Source of the DNA: Blautia massiliensis (ex Durand et al. 2017)
GTDB lineage: Bacteria; Bacillota; Clostridia; Lachnospirales; Lachnospiraceae
Reading direction: 5' to 3'
Assembly: GCF_001487165.1 (NCBI RefSeq)
Contig: NZ_LN913006.1
Span: 1,635,651-1,699,650 of the forward strand
Length of the DNA stretch: 64,000 nt
The notes under the pieces are model-generated. The model was not told the origin of the DNA and searched no databases. It saw nothing but the letters and a program-made list of their open reading frames with translations. Shown here in pieces: positions 50,909-59,701 of the stretch. Position 1 is the first letter of the stretch; every line of letters starts with the position of its first letter. Position numbers and translations under genes: made by a program.

Positions 50909-50939
50909 AGTATATCACTTTTACCTGGTTAATCAACCA
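50909..50939 (-). promoter_or_regulatory. Promoter with overlapping dyad
   Basis: On the minus strand TTGATT (50931-50936) and TATACT (50909-50914) are 16 bp apart. The near-palindrome TGGTT-AATC-AACCA (50926-50939) covers the -35. A short frame just upstream ends at 50933 (KLHSKCSEYNAHEHEILNI), possibly a gene remnant. Confidence 0.45.
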
Positions 50940-51071
50940 AATTTTGTCTTCATAATATTTAAAATTTCATGTTCATGCGCATTATATTCACTGCACTTGG
51001 AATGCAATTTATACCCTCATCTGGTCATTAAAATAATAATTTACATGCTCCCCCACTTCCTTTCCAGACAG

Positions 51072-51110
51072 AAAAAGACGCAAGCCATATTCTTATGACT
51101 CACGCCTTTC
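51072..51110 (-). terminator. Second copy of the tnpV-linked hairpin
   Basis: It matches 40801-40840 with few changes and again ends in TTTTTCTG on the minus strand. Confidence 0.55.
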
Positions 51111-51126
51111 TGCATAACTTACTTTT

Positions 51127-51248
51127 CTATTCTTCTGTTTCTAATTCCACTCTCTTTAAAATATCTCTTACAATACCTGCATCTTCAATCAGATTAATTC
51201 CAAAACATTTTTTACCTGCGTCCTTCAAAGACGCACCAACATGATATG
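51127..51248 (-). pseudogene. C-terminal remnant of an unidentified protein
   Basis: The minus-strand frame, without a start, reads YHVGASLKDAGKKCFGINLIED then VRDILKRVELETEE and a stop at 51127. Text of the type YH-x-GASLKD-x-GKK recurs at the ends of some phage/element proteins, but the family is not certain. It is fused upstream to the tnpV fragment. Confidence 0.35.
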
Positions 51249-51374
51249 CTTGCCAAGTTGCTCCATCTGCTCACCGGATTTATAGGTGAGATTCAGGATC
51301 AGATATCCATTTACATTCGTGTACGTTATATAAATAGGACATTCGCAATCCGCTTTCGCTACTTACTCATGAAT
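51249..51374 (+). repeat. Direct repeat copy 2 (tnpV 5' part)
   Basis: About 126 bp that match 41175-41300 with about five differences. The minus strand holds only the N-terminal 30-35 codons of tnpV (ITYTNVNGYLILNL, then LGKH) before switching to unrelated sequence. Confidence 0.8.
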
Positions 51375-51420
51375 GCTCTTATCACATTTTCTTTAATCCA
51401 CTTTCACCATGAGGATTTCA

Positions 51421-52008
51421 TTATTTACTACATTCCATGACAAGCTTCTCACATCTGCCATATCCAAGCTGTGAACTATTCAGACACAACGTATAATTAC
51501 TGGCCTTTCCCCATTTCTGATCGGTATAAAAATTATAATTCGTCATACGCCTTTTATCTGTATCTGCCATCATTTTGACAGCTTCCTTCTCTCCTACATT
51601 ATATAAACCCATAATACGCTGTGTTTTTTCCGGCATATCCCCATGGATAAATACATTCAGTACATCATCCCTATCTTTCAGAATATAATCTGCATTTCTT
51701 CCGATAATCACACAAGATTCCTTATCAGCCAGTTCTAAAATAACCTTTCTCTGTGCCTCATACACCATGTCTTCTACTGATTTTCCTGTGATATCACGTC
51801 CGGCAAATGCATATGCAAACAAGCCTTTTTTCGGAGACAGTTCCGCACTTTCCTGAATATATTCCGGAGATAAACCAGACTTTTCTGCGATCTCATTGAT
51901 AATGTTTTTATCATAATAAGCGAGTCCCAATTTTTTCGCTAATTCTTCTCCGATAAAGCGTCCGCCGCTTCCAAATTCTCTACTGATCGTAATGATTCTT
52001 TTTGCCAT
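51421..52008 (-). CDS. Cytidylate-kinase-like family protein
   Basis: A 195-aa protein. ITISREFGSGGRFIGEELAKKL is the family start (P-loop variant G-S-G-G-R), then IIGRNADYIL and RIMGLYNVGEKEAVKMMADTDKRRMTNYNFYTD, where the Arg pair is the lid-like element. These proteins (PF13189) resemble Cmk but are separate from the essential enzyme, and their substrate is not established. It follows the MATE gene by 13 bp and is probably cotranscribed. Confidence 0.85.
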   Translation of the reverse strand: MAKRIITISREFGSGGRFIGEELAKKLGLAYYDKNIINEIAEKSGLSPEYIQESAELSPKKGLFAYAFAGRDITGKSVEDMVYEAQRKVILELADKESCVIIGRNADYILKDRDDVLNVFIHGDMPEKTQRIMGLYNVGEKEAVKMMADTDKRRMTNYNFYTDQKWGKASNYTLCLNSSQLGYGRCEKLVMECSK

Positions 52009-52021
52009 TTCCAGTTCCTCC

Positions 52022-53389
52022 TTAATTCAAAACATCTACTTTATTTTTTCTGATTCTCTTTAAAAATACATATCCTACAAAACAGGAAACTATTTCCGTA
52101 ATCGGAAATGCCCACCAGATCAGTGAAACTCCCATCTGTGCATTTCTGACAAGCATAGAAAAGATTCCAGCCAGCGGCAAGATAATAGTAAGCTGTCTCA
52201 AAAGCGAAATAACCAGCGATTCCACACCACCATCCAGTGCCTGATAAATGCCCTGATAAGCAACATTGATTCCTGCGAACAGGAAACTTATAGAAATCAC
52301 TCTCATTGCTCCGATAAAATATTCTCTCGACTGTCCCGCATTAAACAGCGTTGCAAATGCCCCAGGGAAAATCTCTGTGATTGCAATTCCCAGAATCATT
52401 AACACAATTGTATAGATCAGACCATATTTGATTCCATCCTGAATTCTCTTCTTACTTCTCATTCCATAAGCAAATGCAATGATTGGGGTGATTGCATCTC
52501 GCAGACCAAAAGCAAGAAACAAAACAAACTGCTGTACCTTATAGAACAGACCATAGGCCGTCTGTGCTGACGGATCGAACTTCAGGATCAGGTTCATTAC
52601 ATAAACCATAATGGACATCAGCGCCTGAGCAATGATTGCCGGAAGTCCGATTGCATAGATCTCCTTGATAATTTCGCCATCTGGCTTCATATATTTCGCC
52701 CCATGCTCGAATTCCTTATTTAATTTGATGTGAAAAATGAACAGTAATACTGCTGACGCTACCTGTCCAATTACAGTTGCGTAGGCTGCGCCTTTCACTC
52801 CCATTTCCGGACAAGGACCAATACCGTAGATCATGATCGGATCAAGGATGATATTTACAACCGCTCCAACCACCTGACCAATCGTGGAATAAAGAGAACG
52901 GCCTGTTGCCTGAAGTAACTTTTCAAATAGAGAAAAGAAAATAATACCAAAAGAAATTACGCAGCATATCCTCAGATAGCTGATTCCCATCTCACGTACT
53001 TCTGTATCTACTGTCTGCGATGAAATATATGCTTTCACCCCAAAGATACCAAACAATAAGCAGACCACATAAATGATCACTCCCAGAAACAGACTGTTTC
53101 CTGCTACCTTTGCAGCTTTTTTACTGTCGCCCTGTCCAAGTGTCCTTGCAAGAAGTGCATTGGTTCCTACACCGGTTCCAATCCCCACTGCCACCATAAG
53201 CATCTGCACCGGAAATACCAGTGTCAAAGCATTTAGTGCTGTCTCACTGCCTGCTTTCATATTTCCCACAAATGCACTGTCTACAATGTTATAGACTGCC
53301 TGCAATGCCATAGATAGGATCATCGGGATTCCCATTTGGACCATCAGCTTATTTACCGGCATCTCCTTCATCTTGTTGCTTTCCGCCAT
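52022..53389 (-). CDS. MATE family efflux transporter
   Basis: A 455-aa protein with about twelve membrane segments. [33 protein letters not shown] and [16 protein letters not shown]-(V)[16 protein letters not shown] are the typical N-terminal signatures of MATE transporters, which expel drugs or organic cations in exchange for Na+ or H+. The start is 33 bp after the second leader hairpin, leaving no space for another promoter, so transcription must pass both hairpins. Confidence 0.9.
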   Translation of the reverse strand: MAESNKMKEMPVNKLMVQMGIPMILSMALQAVYNIVDSAFVGNMKAGSETALNALTLVFPVQMLMVAVGIGTGVGTNALLARTLGQGDSKKAAKVAGNSLFLGVIIYVVCLLFGIFGVKAYISSQTVDTEVREMGISYLRICCVISFGIIFFSLFEKLLQATGRSLYSTIGQVVGAVVNIILDPIMIYGIGPCPEMGVKGAAYATVIGQVASAVLLFIFHIKLNKEFEHGAKYMKPDGEIIKEIYAIGLPAIIAQALMSIMVYVMNLILKFDPSAQTAYGLFYKVQQFVLFLAFGLRDAITPIIAFAYGMRSKKRIQDGIKYGLIYTIVLMILGIAITEIFPGAFATLFNAGQSREYFIGAMRVISISFLFAGINVAYQGIYQALDGGVESLVISLLRQLTIILPLAGIFSMLVRNAQMGVSLIWWAFPITEIVSCFVGYVFLKRIRKNKVDVLN

Positions 53390-53421
53390 TTTGTTCTAAC
53401 TCCTTTCTTTTTAGCACAAAA

Positions 53422-53552
53422 AAAGTGCGCACCTTGTCATATAAGCTGGACTTACGCTGACACGCTACACACTTTTTCATGGCGATATTCATTTTTTCAA
53501 AATGAAAACGAGTAGCCGGTAAACTGGATTTACGCTTACTTGCTACTCGTTT
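53422..53552 (-). ncRNA. Tandem-hairpin leader RNA of the MATE gene (candidate cis-regulatory element)
   Basis: Hairpin A (53507-53552) pairs AAACGAGTAGC with GCTACTCGTTT; hairpin B (53422-53476) pairs AAAAAGTGTG with CGCACTTTTT and TGTCA with TGACA. Each closes on an inner stem with the same five-base loop: GTAAA-TCCAG-TTTAC in A and GTAAG-TCCAG-CTTAT in B. The A-T to G-C exchange in the inner stem keeps pairing. Over 29 bases the two are identical at about 22. Hairpin B runs into seven Us, and A into UUUU. It does not match a riboswitch class that I recognise. Confidence 0.6.
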
Positions 53553-53558
53553 CTTGTA

Positions 53559-53587
53559 ATTATATTGCCTCTTTTTCAAAAAGTCAA
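53559..53587 (-). promoter_or_regulatory. Promoter of the MATE leader
   Basis: On the minus strand TTGACT (53582-53587) is 17 bp from a perfect TATAAT (53559-53564). Transcription would begin within a few bases of hairpin A. Confidence 0.75.
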
Positions 53588-53599
53588 ACAAAATTTTTC

Positions 53600-54913
53600 T
53601 TACATTGCCGCAACCAACTTTCCCGCAGTAAGTGCAGCTCCATATGCAGCCTCTTCTTCATATTCAGGAAGCTCCATCGGCATTTTGAACATTTCTTCTG
53701 CCAGTCTTCTCATCAGCGGGTTTCGGCGAATTCCGTTTCCGGAGCCAGTCAGGCGTGTGGCCTTTTTTCCGGTGAGCTGACACATCTGCTCATACTGCTC
53801 ATGCAGTTCGTTAAGGATCCCACAGATCACACCGACCGTCAGTGCACCAGGATGAAAATTCTCTACACCGATTCCTGCGATCATGCCCGTGTGAGACGGA
53901 TCACTTCTTGTCCCTGAAAAAGCTGTATCTACTTTCCATGCAGCTTCTTTTCCGTATGTTTCAATAAATTTTTCTGCCTGCTCCTGCATCCGGGAATACA
54001 GTCTTTCTTCAGTTTCTGCAGTTTCTCTGTAAAACTGTTCCAGCATCGCATACGCACGACCACCACACAGGGAAGCTCCCACGAGGATATAGCTGTTTTC
54101 GGTACAGGGGCGAAGCTCCACACTGCCGCTGCATTCTATAAACTTCTCTGTCACTAAGGAAACCTGGCTGCCGGTTCCCACATTCAGGAGTACGGTATCT
54201 TTAAGATCCCGGACGGAACCAAACAGACTCGCCTGATTGTCACCGATTGATCCCATTACCGGCACACCGGCTCTTGTTTCTCCGATAAAAAAATGTCCCT
54301 TTCTTACTTCCGGCAGATAAGAAGTATCTACGCCGGCCTGCTCCAGGGCTTCATACAGAAACTCCTGTTTTCGCAGGTCAAAGCAGCCCCAGCTTGCCGC
54401 CATGTCAAGTCCGATAACAGGGACAGTATTTTCACACAGCCGCATAGCAATATAATCACTGATCGTCGTCATCCTTACAGCATCCTTCGGGATCTGATCT
54501 TTCTTCTGAAGATAAAAATGTGTCACTACACCATATCCGGACGCCGCCGCACCTACTCCCTGCAAAAGCTCTGCACAGGTTTTTCCGTTTTCCAGCGGAA
54601 TCTCTCCGCTTCCATCCTGCCAGGTATAGAGAGGACTCACTGCCTTGCCGGAAGCATCCACATACAGCATTCCATGCATCTGCCCTGTAAACCCTATTCC
54701 ATCTGGCAAACCATTCTCCTTCTGCTGCTTTATAAGAAGCTCCCGGACGATCTCATAGATCCGTTCCGGATCCTGCAGCTTCTGTTCCGGCTTACTGCTC
54801 TGCAGAAAAGAATTATGCTCCACTGTTTCCTTTGCAAGCAGCTTTCCCATTTCTGTATCTGTCATTACGACACTGACTGTTGTTGTGCCGATATCAATCC
54901 CCATGATCTTCAT
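53600..54913 (-). CDS. FGGY-family sugar kinase (sedoheptulokinase-like)
   Basis: A 437-aa protein. MGIDIGTTTVSVVM is the phosphate-binding start, GIGFTGQMHGMLYVD and YTWQDGSG form the sugar-binding region, MGSIGDNQASLFGS carries the catalytic Asp (GDNQ), and LLNVGTGSQVSLVT and GSGNGIRRNPLMRRL are the ATP-binding motifs. The pattern GQMHG...W-Q-D is close to sedoheptulokinase and xylulokinase. The ATG at 54913 gives MKIMGIDIG with a GGA-rich site upstream. No sugar pathway genes adjoin it. Confidence 0.75.
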   Translation of the reverse strand: MKIMGIDIGTTTVSVVMTDTEMGKLLAKETVEHNSFLQSSKPEQKLQDPERIYEIVRELLIKQQKENGLPDGIGFTGQMHGMLYVDASGKAVSPLYTWQDGSGEIPLENGKTCAELLQGVGAAASGYGVVTHFYLQKKDQIPKDAVRMTTISDYIAMRLCENTVPVIGLDMAASWGCFDLRKQEFLYEALEQAGVDTSYLPEVRKGHFFIGETRAGVPVMGSIGDNQASLFGSVRDLKDTVLLNVGTGSQVSLVTEKFIECSGSVELRPCTENSYILVGASLCGGRAYAMLEQFYRETAETEERLYSRMQEQAEKFIETYGKEAAWKVDTAFSGTRSDPSHTGMIAGIGVENFHPGALTVGVICGILNELHEQYEQMCQLTGKKATRLTGSGNGIRRNPLMRRLAEEMFKMPMELPEYEEEAAYGAALTAGKLVAAM

Positions 54914-54976
54914 CGTCTGTTTCCGTCCTTTTCTGTGATCTTTACTATAGAAAAAAACTGTCATCATATGAGATGA

Positions 54977-55729
54977 TTATATTATCGTTTGAGGATTAAT
55001 GCTATCTTTTTTGGTTTCCTGCTCAGGTTTCTCGATTCTGAGCATGCGATATCCAATTCCTATGTGCGTCTGGATATATTGTACACCGTTTTTTTCAGGC
55101 TCCAGTTTTTTCCGCAGTGTTGCCATAAAAACCCTGAGAGAAGCAACATCGTTTTCCGAGCAGCGTCCCCAGATCTGCTGAGTAATATATGTATGTGTCA
55201 ATACTTTTCCAACATTACGGGATAAAAGGCAGAGCAGCTTATACTCAATGGGCGTCAGATGCAGTTCTCTGTCCTTCAGGAATGTGCAGCCAGCCGTGTA
55301 ATCTATCTTTAATCCACCATTTTCAAAAACAGATGTTTCCGGCTGTTTTCCTGACTGCGTTATGGCAAGCCGTCTTTGGCTGACACGGATACGCGCAAGT
55401 AATTCTTCTACTGAAAATGGTTTTGTGATATAATCATCTGCACCCGCATCCAGTGCCTCTATTTTATCCATATCTTCACTTCTGGCACTGATCACGATGA
55501 TAGGCATATTCGACCAGGTACGGATTTTCTTTATTACCTCTACTCCTTCCATATCAGGAAGGCCCAGATCCAGAAGAACGATATCCGGATTGTGTGATGA
55601 AGCCTCCAAAATGGCTGAAGCTCCATTTTCTGCAGCCAGATATTTATAGTCATGTGTTTTTAATGTGGTAACGATCAGGTTCCGTATGGGTCTGTCATCC
55701 TCAACCACCAGAATTAATGTCTTATTCAT
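54977..55729 (-). CDS. kdpE: KdpE-like response regulator
   Basis: A 250-aa protein. The receiver domain has VVEDDRPIRNL, the phosphoacceptor Asp in IVLLDLGLPDMEG and the Lys in DDYITKPF; the winged helix carries LTPIEYKLLCLLSRNVGKVLTH and IGIGYRM near the C terminus. It overlaps the sensor kinase gene by 8 bp. Together they probably control the ktr genes, since no kdpFABC is present in the window. Confidence 0.85.
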   Translation of the reverse strand: MNKTLILVVEDDRPIRNLIVTTLKTHDYKYLAAENGASAILEASSHNPDIVLLDLGLPDMEGVEVIKKIRTWSNMPIIVISARSEDMDKIEALDAGADDYITKPFSVEELLARIRVSQRRLAITQSGKQPETSVFENGGLKIDYTAGCTFLKDRELHLTPIEYKLLCLLSRNVGKVLTHTYITQQIWGRCSENDVASLRVFMATLRKKLEPEKNGVQYIQTHIGIGYRMLRIEKPEQETKKDSINPQTII

Positions 55730-57305
55730 TTAATGTCACCTCGCTTAATGGTAAAGTAAAAGTAAAATTACATCCATGCGGAGCATGATCTGAAAGAACC
55801 AGTGTTCCATCGTGAGCTTCTATGATAGAGCGGCAAAGTGCCAGGCCAAGCCCCAGACTCCGTTGGCTGTCTGCAACGGTTGTTTTCCCTGTATAAAACA
55901 TCTCAAAAATATGTGGCTTCATTTCATCCGGGATCCCGGGGCCGTTATCTTCCACGCTTACCTGTGCTTTCCCGGCTTTTTTGAACCCCCGAATGCTGAT
56001 GACAGAGCCTGACGGCGTATATTTTATCGCATTATCGATCAAATTTACCAGAACCTGTATAATAAGATGCACGTCCATACGTGTAAGAACAAGTTCTTCA
56101 CAGTCCGCCACGATCTTATACGCATCATGCTTCCGGCCGATATGTCGGAGTGACTCTGCTATTACCTCATCCAAAAGCTGATCCGTAAATTTAAACTTCA
56201 ATCTTCCATCATTGAGCCTGGTAATGGAAAGCAGATTTTCCACAACTCCGATCAGCCACTCTGAATCCTCATGAATGTCCGTGTAGATCTGATACCTTGT
56301 AGCTTCATCCAGACGATCACTGTTACTGAGAAGCATATCTGCATTTCCGGAAATAGAACAAAGCGGAGTACGCAGGTCATGGGAGATTGCCCGAAGAAGA
56401 TCGCCACGCAGCTGCTCATTTTTTGCTAAAACCGCATTTTTTTCTTTTTCTATGGCATTTTGTACATTCTCCATTGCAAGTGCACATTCATTTATTACAG
56501 ACAGCAGGATGCTGTATTCATAAGAGTCCAGTGTTTCTTTCTGCAGAGGGATCCCGATTACGCCATAAACATTATTCCCGCTTCGAATTGCCAGATATAA
56601 GCATTTTGCCTGTGAGAAATACTGTGTGGATGCGCCGGCACGCTGTCTGTTTTCATAAGTCCATCTGGCTGCCTGTTGTTCTTCCTGTGTCAGAAAATCC
56701 TCTGTGCTCTCTTTTTCCCCGGAAAAAAGCTTTCCTTCTGATAAAGTTCCATTTTCCACAACATATGCCGTGATGCTGCGGTTTAACAGGCGTATCAGCT
56801 GTGTACAGGTAACTCCGAGGATTTCTGTCTCACTTTTTGCCTTTTGCAGCAGACGATCCGTATCAAACAGAACCTGTGTGCGAAAGGCAATCTGTGAAGA
56901 CAGCTTTGCATGCATTTTCAGCTTTGCCGCAAGGGTTCCTGTAAGTACAGACGAAATAAGCATTATGAAAAATGTCACCGGATATCCCACCGCGTATGTC
57001 TCAAAAGACATCCTTGGCTCCATCAGGAAAAAGCAAAATAAGAATACACTTAAAAAGGAGCCGGCTACACTGCAAAGATAACCATCTGTCACGATCGAAG
57101 TGATCAATACGCCCAAAATGTATATCGTTACAATATTTGTATCTGTAAGATCCAGTTTCTGAAACAGCAGGCCGATCAAAGTGCATACTGCAAATATAAA
57201 AACCGTCAGCAAGTAATCTTTTGCAGACGGTTTTTCCACATACCATGCAAATGGCCGTTTCGGATAGGTTCTGTTTTTTACTGTATCCTTCATTTTCAAG
57301 CTCAT
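55722..57305 (-). CDS. kdpD: KdpD-like sensor kinase lacking the N-terminal KdpD and USP domains
   Basis: A 527-aa protein. Four close membrane segments (28-120) form a DUF4118 region, as in KdpD. A GAF-like domain spans about 140-290, the phosphoacceptor box is ISHDLRTPLCSISGN, and the ATPase has VNLIDNAIKYTP, DNGPGIPDE and LGLGLALCRSI. Full KdpD is near 890 aa; the N-terminal ATP-binding KdpD domain and the USP domain that bind c-di-AMP in some species are absent. It lies between ktrA and kdpE, so it probably senses the K+ state for this operon. Confidence 0.88.
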   Translation of the reverse strand: MSLKMKDTVKNRTYPKRPFAWYVEKPSAKDYLLTVFIFAVCTLIGLLFQKLDLTDTNIVTIYILGVLITSIVTDGYLCSVAGSFLSVFLFCFFLMEPRMSFETYAVGYPVTFFIMLISSVLTGTLAAKLKMHAKLSSQIAFRTQVLFDTDRLLQKAKSETEILGVTCTQLIRLLNRSITAYVVENGTLSEGKLFSGEKESTEDFLTQEEQQAARWTYENRQRAGASTQYFSQAKCLYLAIRSGNNVYGVIGIPLQKETLDSYEYSILLSVINECALAMENVQNAIEKEKNAVLAKNEQLRGDLLRAISHDLRTPLCSISGNADMLLSNSDRLDEATRYQIYTDIHEDSEWLIGVVENLLSITRLNDGRLKFKFTDQLLDEVIAESLRHIGRKHDAYKIVADCEELVLTRMDVHLIIQVLVNLIDNAIKYTPSGSVISIRGFKKAGKAQVSVEDNGPGIPDEMKPHIFEMFYTGKTTVADSQRSLGLGLALCRSIIEAHDGTLVLSDHAPHGCNFTFTLPLSEVTLNE

Positions 57306-57390
57306 TCTGTCATTCTCCTTCTACTGCTGTTTTCTGGAATTATATCACGCAGCTGTTCTGTGGTCAAAATTTTTTCTTCATGGCAATGAG

Positions 57391-58038
57391 CTATATGCGG
57401 AAGCACTTCTGAAGAGCTCTGTATTCTCCTAATACCAGTAATTTATCATTTTCTGCAAAATATGTTTCCGGTGAAATTGCAATACTGAATTCCTCTTCAT
57501 TTTTTACTGCCAGAATATTAATATTGTAGCGTTTTCTGATGTCAAGTCCACCCACTGTTTTTCCAACCCATTCTTCCGGCACTTCCACTTCAAAAATTGC
57601 ATGGGAAGCATCCACCTCCATATAATCCAGTATATGATCATCTGTATAACGGAAGGAGGCCCATTTTGCCACCTGCTTTTCCGGATAAACTACCTTATCG
57701 GCACCATTGCGTAAAAGAAATTTTTCCTGAACATCACGTTCAGCTCTGGATATCACCAATTTTGCACCCAGTTCTTTTAGAAGGGATGTTGTTTCAAGAG
57801 AATTTTGAAAGCTCTCTCCAATGGTCACAAAACAAATGTCATAGTTTCCAATTCCAAGGGACTGTAAAAATTCAGCATTGGTGCTGTCACCAATCTGAGC
57901 ATTCGTCACAAATGACAGTACTTTGTCCACTCTTTCTTCCTTCCAGTCAACTGCCATAACTTCATGTCCCAGCTGATTGAGCTGCATGGCAATATGTCTT
58001 CCAAACCTTCCAAGTCCAATAAGCAATACATTTTTCAT
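57391..58038 (-). CDS. ktrA: Potassium uptake regulatory subunit KtrA (TrkA-type)
   Basis: A 215-aa protein. MKNVLLIGLGRFGRHIAMQLNQLGHEVMAVD is the RCK-N NAD/ATP-binding Rossmann fold (G-x-G-x-x-G), with the RCK-C domain at 140-215 (VGKTVGGLDIRKRYNINILAV, LLVLGEYRALQKC). It forms a gating ring on the KtrB channel. The RCK-C domain could bind c-di-AMP, as in Gram-positive KtrA. The start at 58038 follows AAGGAG; it is 19 bp after ktrB. Confidence 0.9.
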   Translation of the reverse strand: MKNVLLIGLGRFGRHIAMQLNQLGHEVMAVDWKEERVDKVLSFVTNAQIGDSTNAEFLQSLGIGNYDICFVTIGESFQNSLETTSLLKELGAKLVISRAERDVQEKFLLRNGADKVVYPEKQVAKWASFRYTDDHILDYMEVDASHAIFEVEVPEEWVGKTVGGLDIRKRYNINILAVKNEEEFSIAISPETYFAENDKLLVLGEYRALQKCFRI

Positions 58039-58057
58039 AATATTATTTTTCTCCTTC

Positions 58058-59395
58058 TTATCCAACTGTGATTTTTTCCAGAGGGAGCTTTGCATTTCCC
58101 TTATTTCTTCCGGAAAATACCGCATAGATCAGGGTCAGACCACCTACACGTCCCAGATACATCAGTATGATCAGCACGACTTGTGAAAAAACATGAAGTT
58201 CCGGTGTGATTCCCAGAGTCAGACCTACCGTACCAACAGCTGAAGCAGCTTCGTACAGACAATCTAAAAGCGGAAGGCCTTCGTACACACTGATCGCTAT
58301 TCCGCCGCCAAAGAACAAGGCAAAATATAACATGGCTATTGTCGCTGCATTTTTTATCACATGATATTCAAGTCTTCGCCCAAAAGCTCCTGCATTTTCC
58401 TGACTTCGAAATGTCGCAATTGCATTTAAAATAAGTACTGAAAAAGTTGTTGTTTTCATTCCACCTGCTGTAGATCCCGGTGAACCACCAATTAGCATTA
58501 ACAATATCATAACTGCTTTTGATGCCTCACTCATCTCTGAAATGTTTATAGTATTAAATCCGGCAGTTCTTGTCGTTACCGATTGAAACGTTGCTGCTAA
58601 CAGGCGTTTTCCCATGGGTAATTTTGTCAGATCACAGATATAGAAAAAGACTGCCGGAAATAAGATCAGACATGCGGTAGTCATGAGAATGATCTTGCTT
58701 TGCATGCGGTAGCGTTTAAAGTTCAGTTTATTTGTATAAATATCATCCCATGTGAGAAAACCGATTCCTCCTGTAATGATCAACAGCATAATTACCAGAT
58801 TTATAAGTATATTTCCTGAATACCCGGTCAGCGATGGAAACATACTGGAATCTGTCCCCAGAATATCAAAGCCGGCATTACAAAAAGCAGAGATTGAATG
58901 AAAAACTGACATCCAGATTCCCTTTTTTCCATAATCTCCCATAAAAACCGGCAGCAGCAACACCGTCCCTGCAGCTTCGATCAAAAATGTTCCCCTCAAA
59001 ATAAACCTTGTCAGTCTGACGATTCCTCCAACTTTAGGTGCTGAAATTGCATCCTGCATGGTGCTTCTTTGCATGAGGGATATTTTCTTTCCGGAAAGAA
59101 GGGAAACAGACGCAGCCACAGTCACTACTCCAAGCCCACCTGTTTGTATGAGTGCAAGAATGATCGTCTGGCCTGCCAGGGACCAGTAGCTTCCAGTGTC
59201 CTTTACCACAAGACCTGTAACACATACCGCCGAAGTGGCTGTAAAAAGTGCCTCATGAAATGGTGTGATCACTTTCTCCGCAGAAGAAAATGGAAGCATC
59301 AGCAGAACGGTTCCCAAAAGGATCACTCCTGCAAACCCCATGATAATCAGCTGAAAAGATGTCATATGTTTTTTCTTATATGATTTTTCCGGCAT
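58058..59395 (-). CDS. ktrB: Potassium uptake membrane subunit KtrB (TrkH family)
   Basis: A 445-aa protein with repeated membrane-pore-membrane units. The selectivity-filter regions are visible as TSAVCVTGLVV, SISAFCNAGFDI, TTRTAGFNTINI and ASAVGTVGLTLGIT, each with the central Gly of KtrB/TrkH filters. It carries K+ (Na+-linked in some species) into the cell. It is the first gene of ktrB-ktrA-kdpD-kdpE. No ydaO-type c-di-AMP riboswitch fits in the 5' leader. Confidence 0.92.
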   Translation of the reverse strand: MPEKSYKKKHMTSFQLIIMGFAGVILLGTVLLMLPFSSAEKVITPFHEALFTATSAVCVTGLVVKDTGSYWSLAGQTIILALIQTGGLGVVTVAASVSLLSGKKISLMQRSTMQDAISAPKVGGIVRLTRFILRGTFLIEAAGTVLLLPVFMGDYGKKGIWMSVFHSISAFCNAGFDILGTDSSMFPSLTGYSGNILINLVIMLLIITGGIGFLTWDDIYTNKLNFKRYRMQSKIILMTTACLILFPAVFFYICDLTKLPMGKRLLAATFQSVTTRTAGFNTINISEMSEASKAVMILLMLIGGSPGSTAGGMKTTTFSVLILNAIATFRSQENAGAFGRRLEYHVIKNAATIAMLYFALFFGGGIAISVYEGLPLLDCLYEAASAVGTVGLTLGITPELHVFSQVVLIILMYLGRVGGLTLIYAVFSGRNKGNAKLPLEKITVG

Positions 59396-59608
59396 AAATG
59401 ATCAGAACTCCTTATCAATACTTTTAACAGTGCTATCCTCGTAATGCATTTTATTATATATAACTACTTTCAAAGATAGTATAAAAGTCTCTGCTTTCGT
59501 ATTAAGATTTTATAAAGATATGATATTGAATTGAGAATTATTTTAACTGAATCAAGGAAATTACCTGCTTTGATAAGTCTAAGCAATACCTTAATACTAC
59601 AGTTTTTA

Positions 59609-59642
59609 ATTGTAAACTCATTTTATTTTTATAGTTGACAAT
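59609..59642 (+). promoter_or_regulatory. BirA operator over the bioB promoter
   Basis: ATTGTAAACT-N14-AGTTGACAAT (59609-59618 and 59633-59642) matches the Firmicute BirA box (TTGTTAAC-N14/16-GTTAACAA). The right arm contains a perfect -35 TTGACA (59635-59640), so the biotin-bound repressor would block transcription. The rest of 59396-59701 holds the ktrB and bioB leaders only. Confidence 0.8.
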
Positions 59643-59701
59643 AGATATTTCTATGTGATAAAGTGATACCCGTACAAAAAAATCAAAAGGAAGGTATTGA
59701 C

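Noticed and set aside
53349-53591. 80-codon frame across the MATE leader as a real gene
   Set aside because: Its start lies upstream of the promoter's -10. The internal repeat in the protein reflects the two hairpins. A shorter leader peptide remains possible and is mentioned under the finding.
59396-59660. A ydaO-type c-di-AMP riboswitch before ktrB
   Set aside because: The leader is too short and AT-rich, and no conserved ydaO core was seen.
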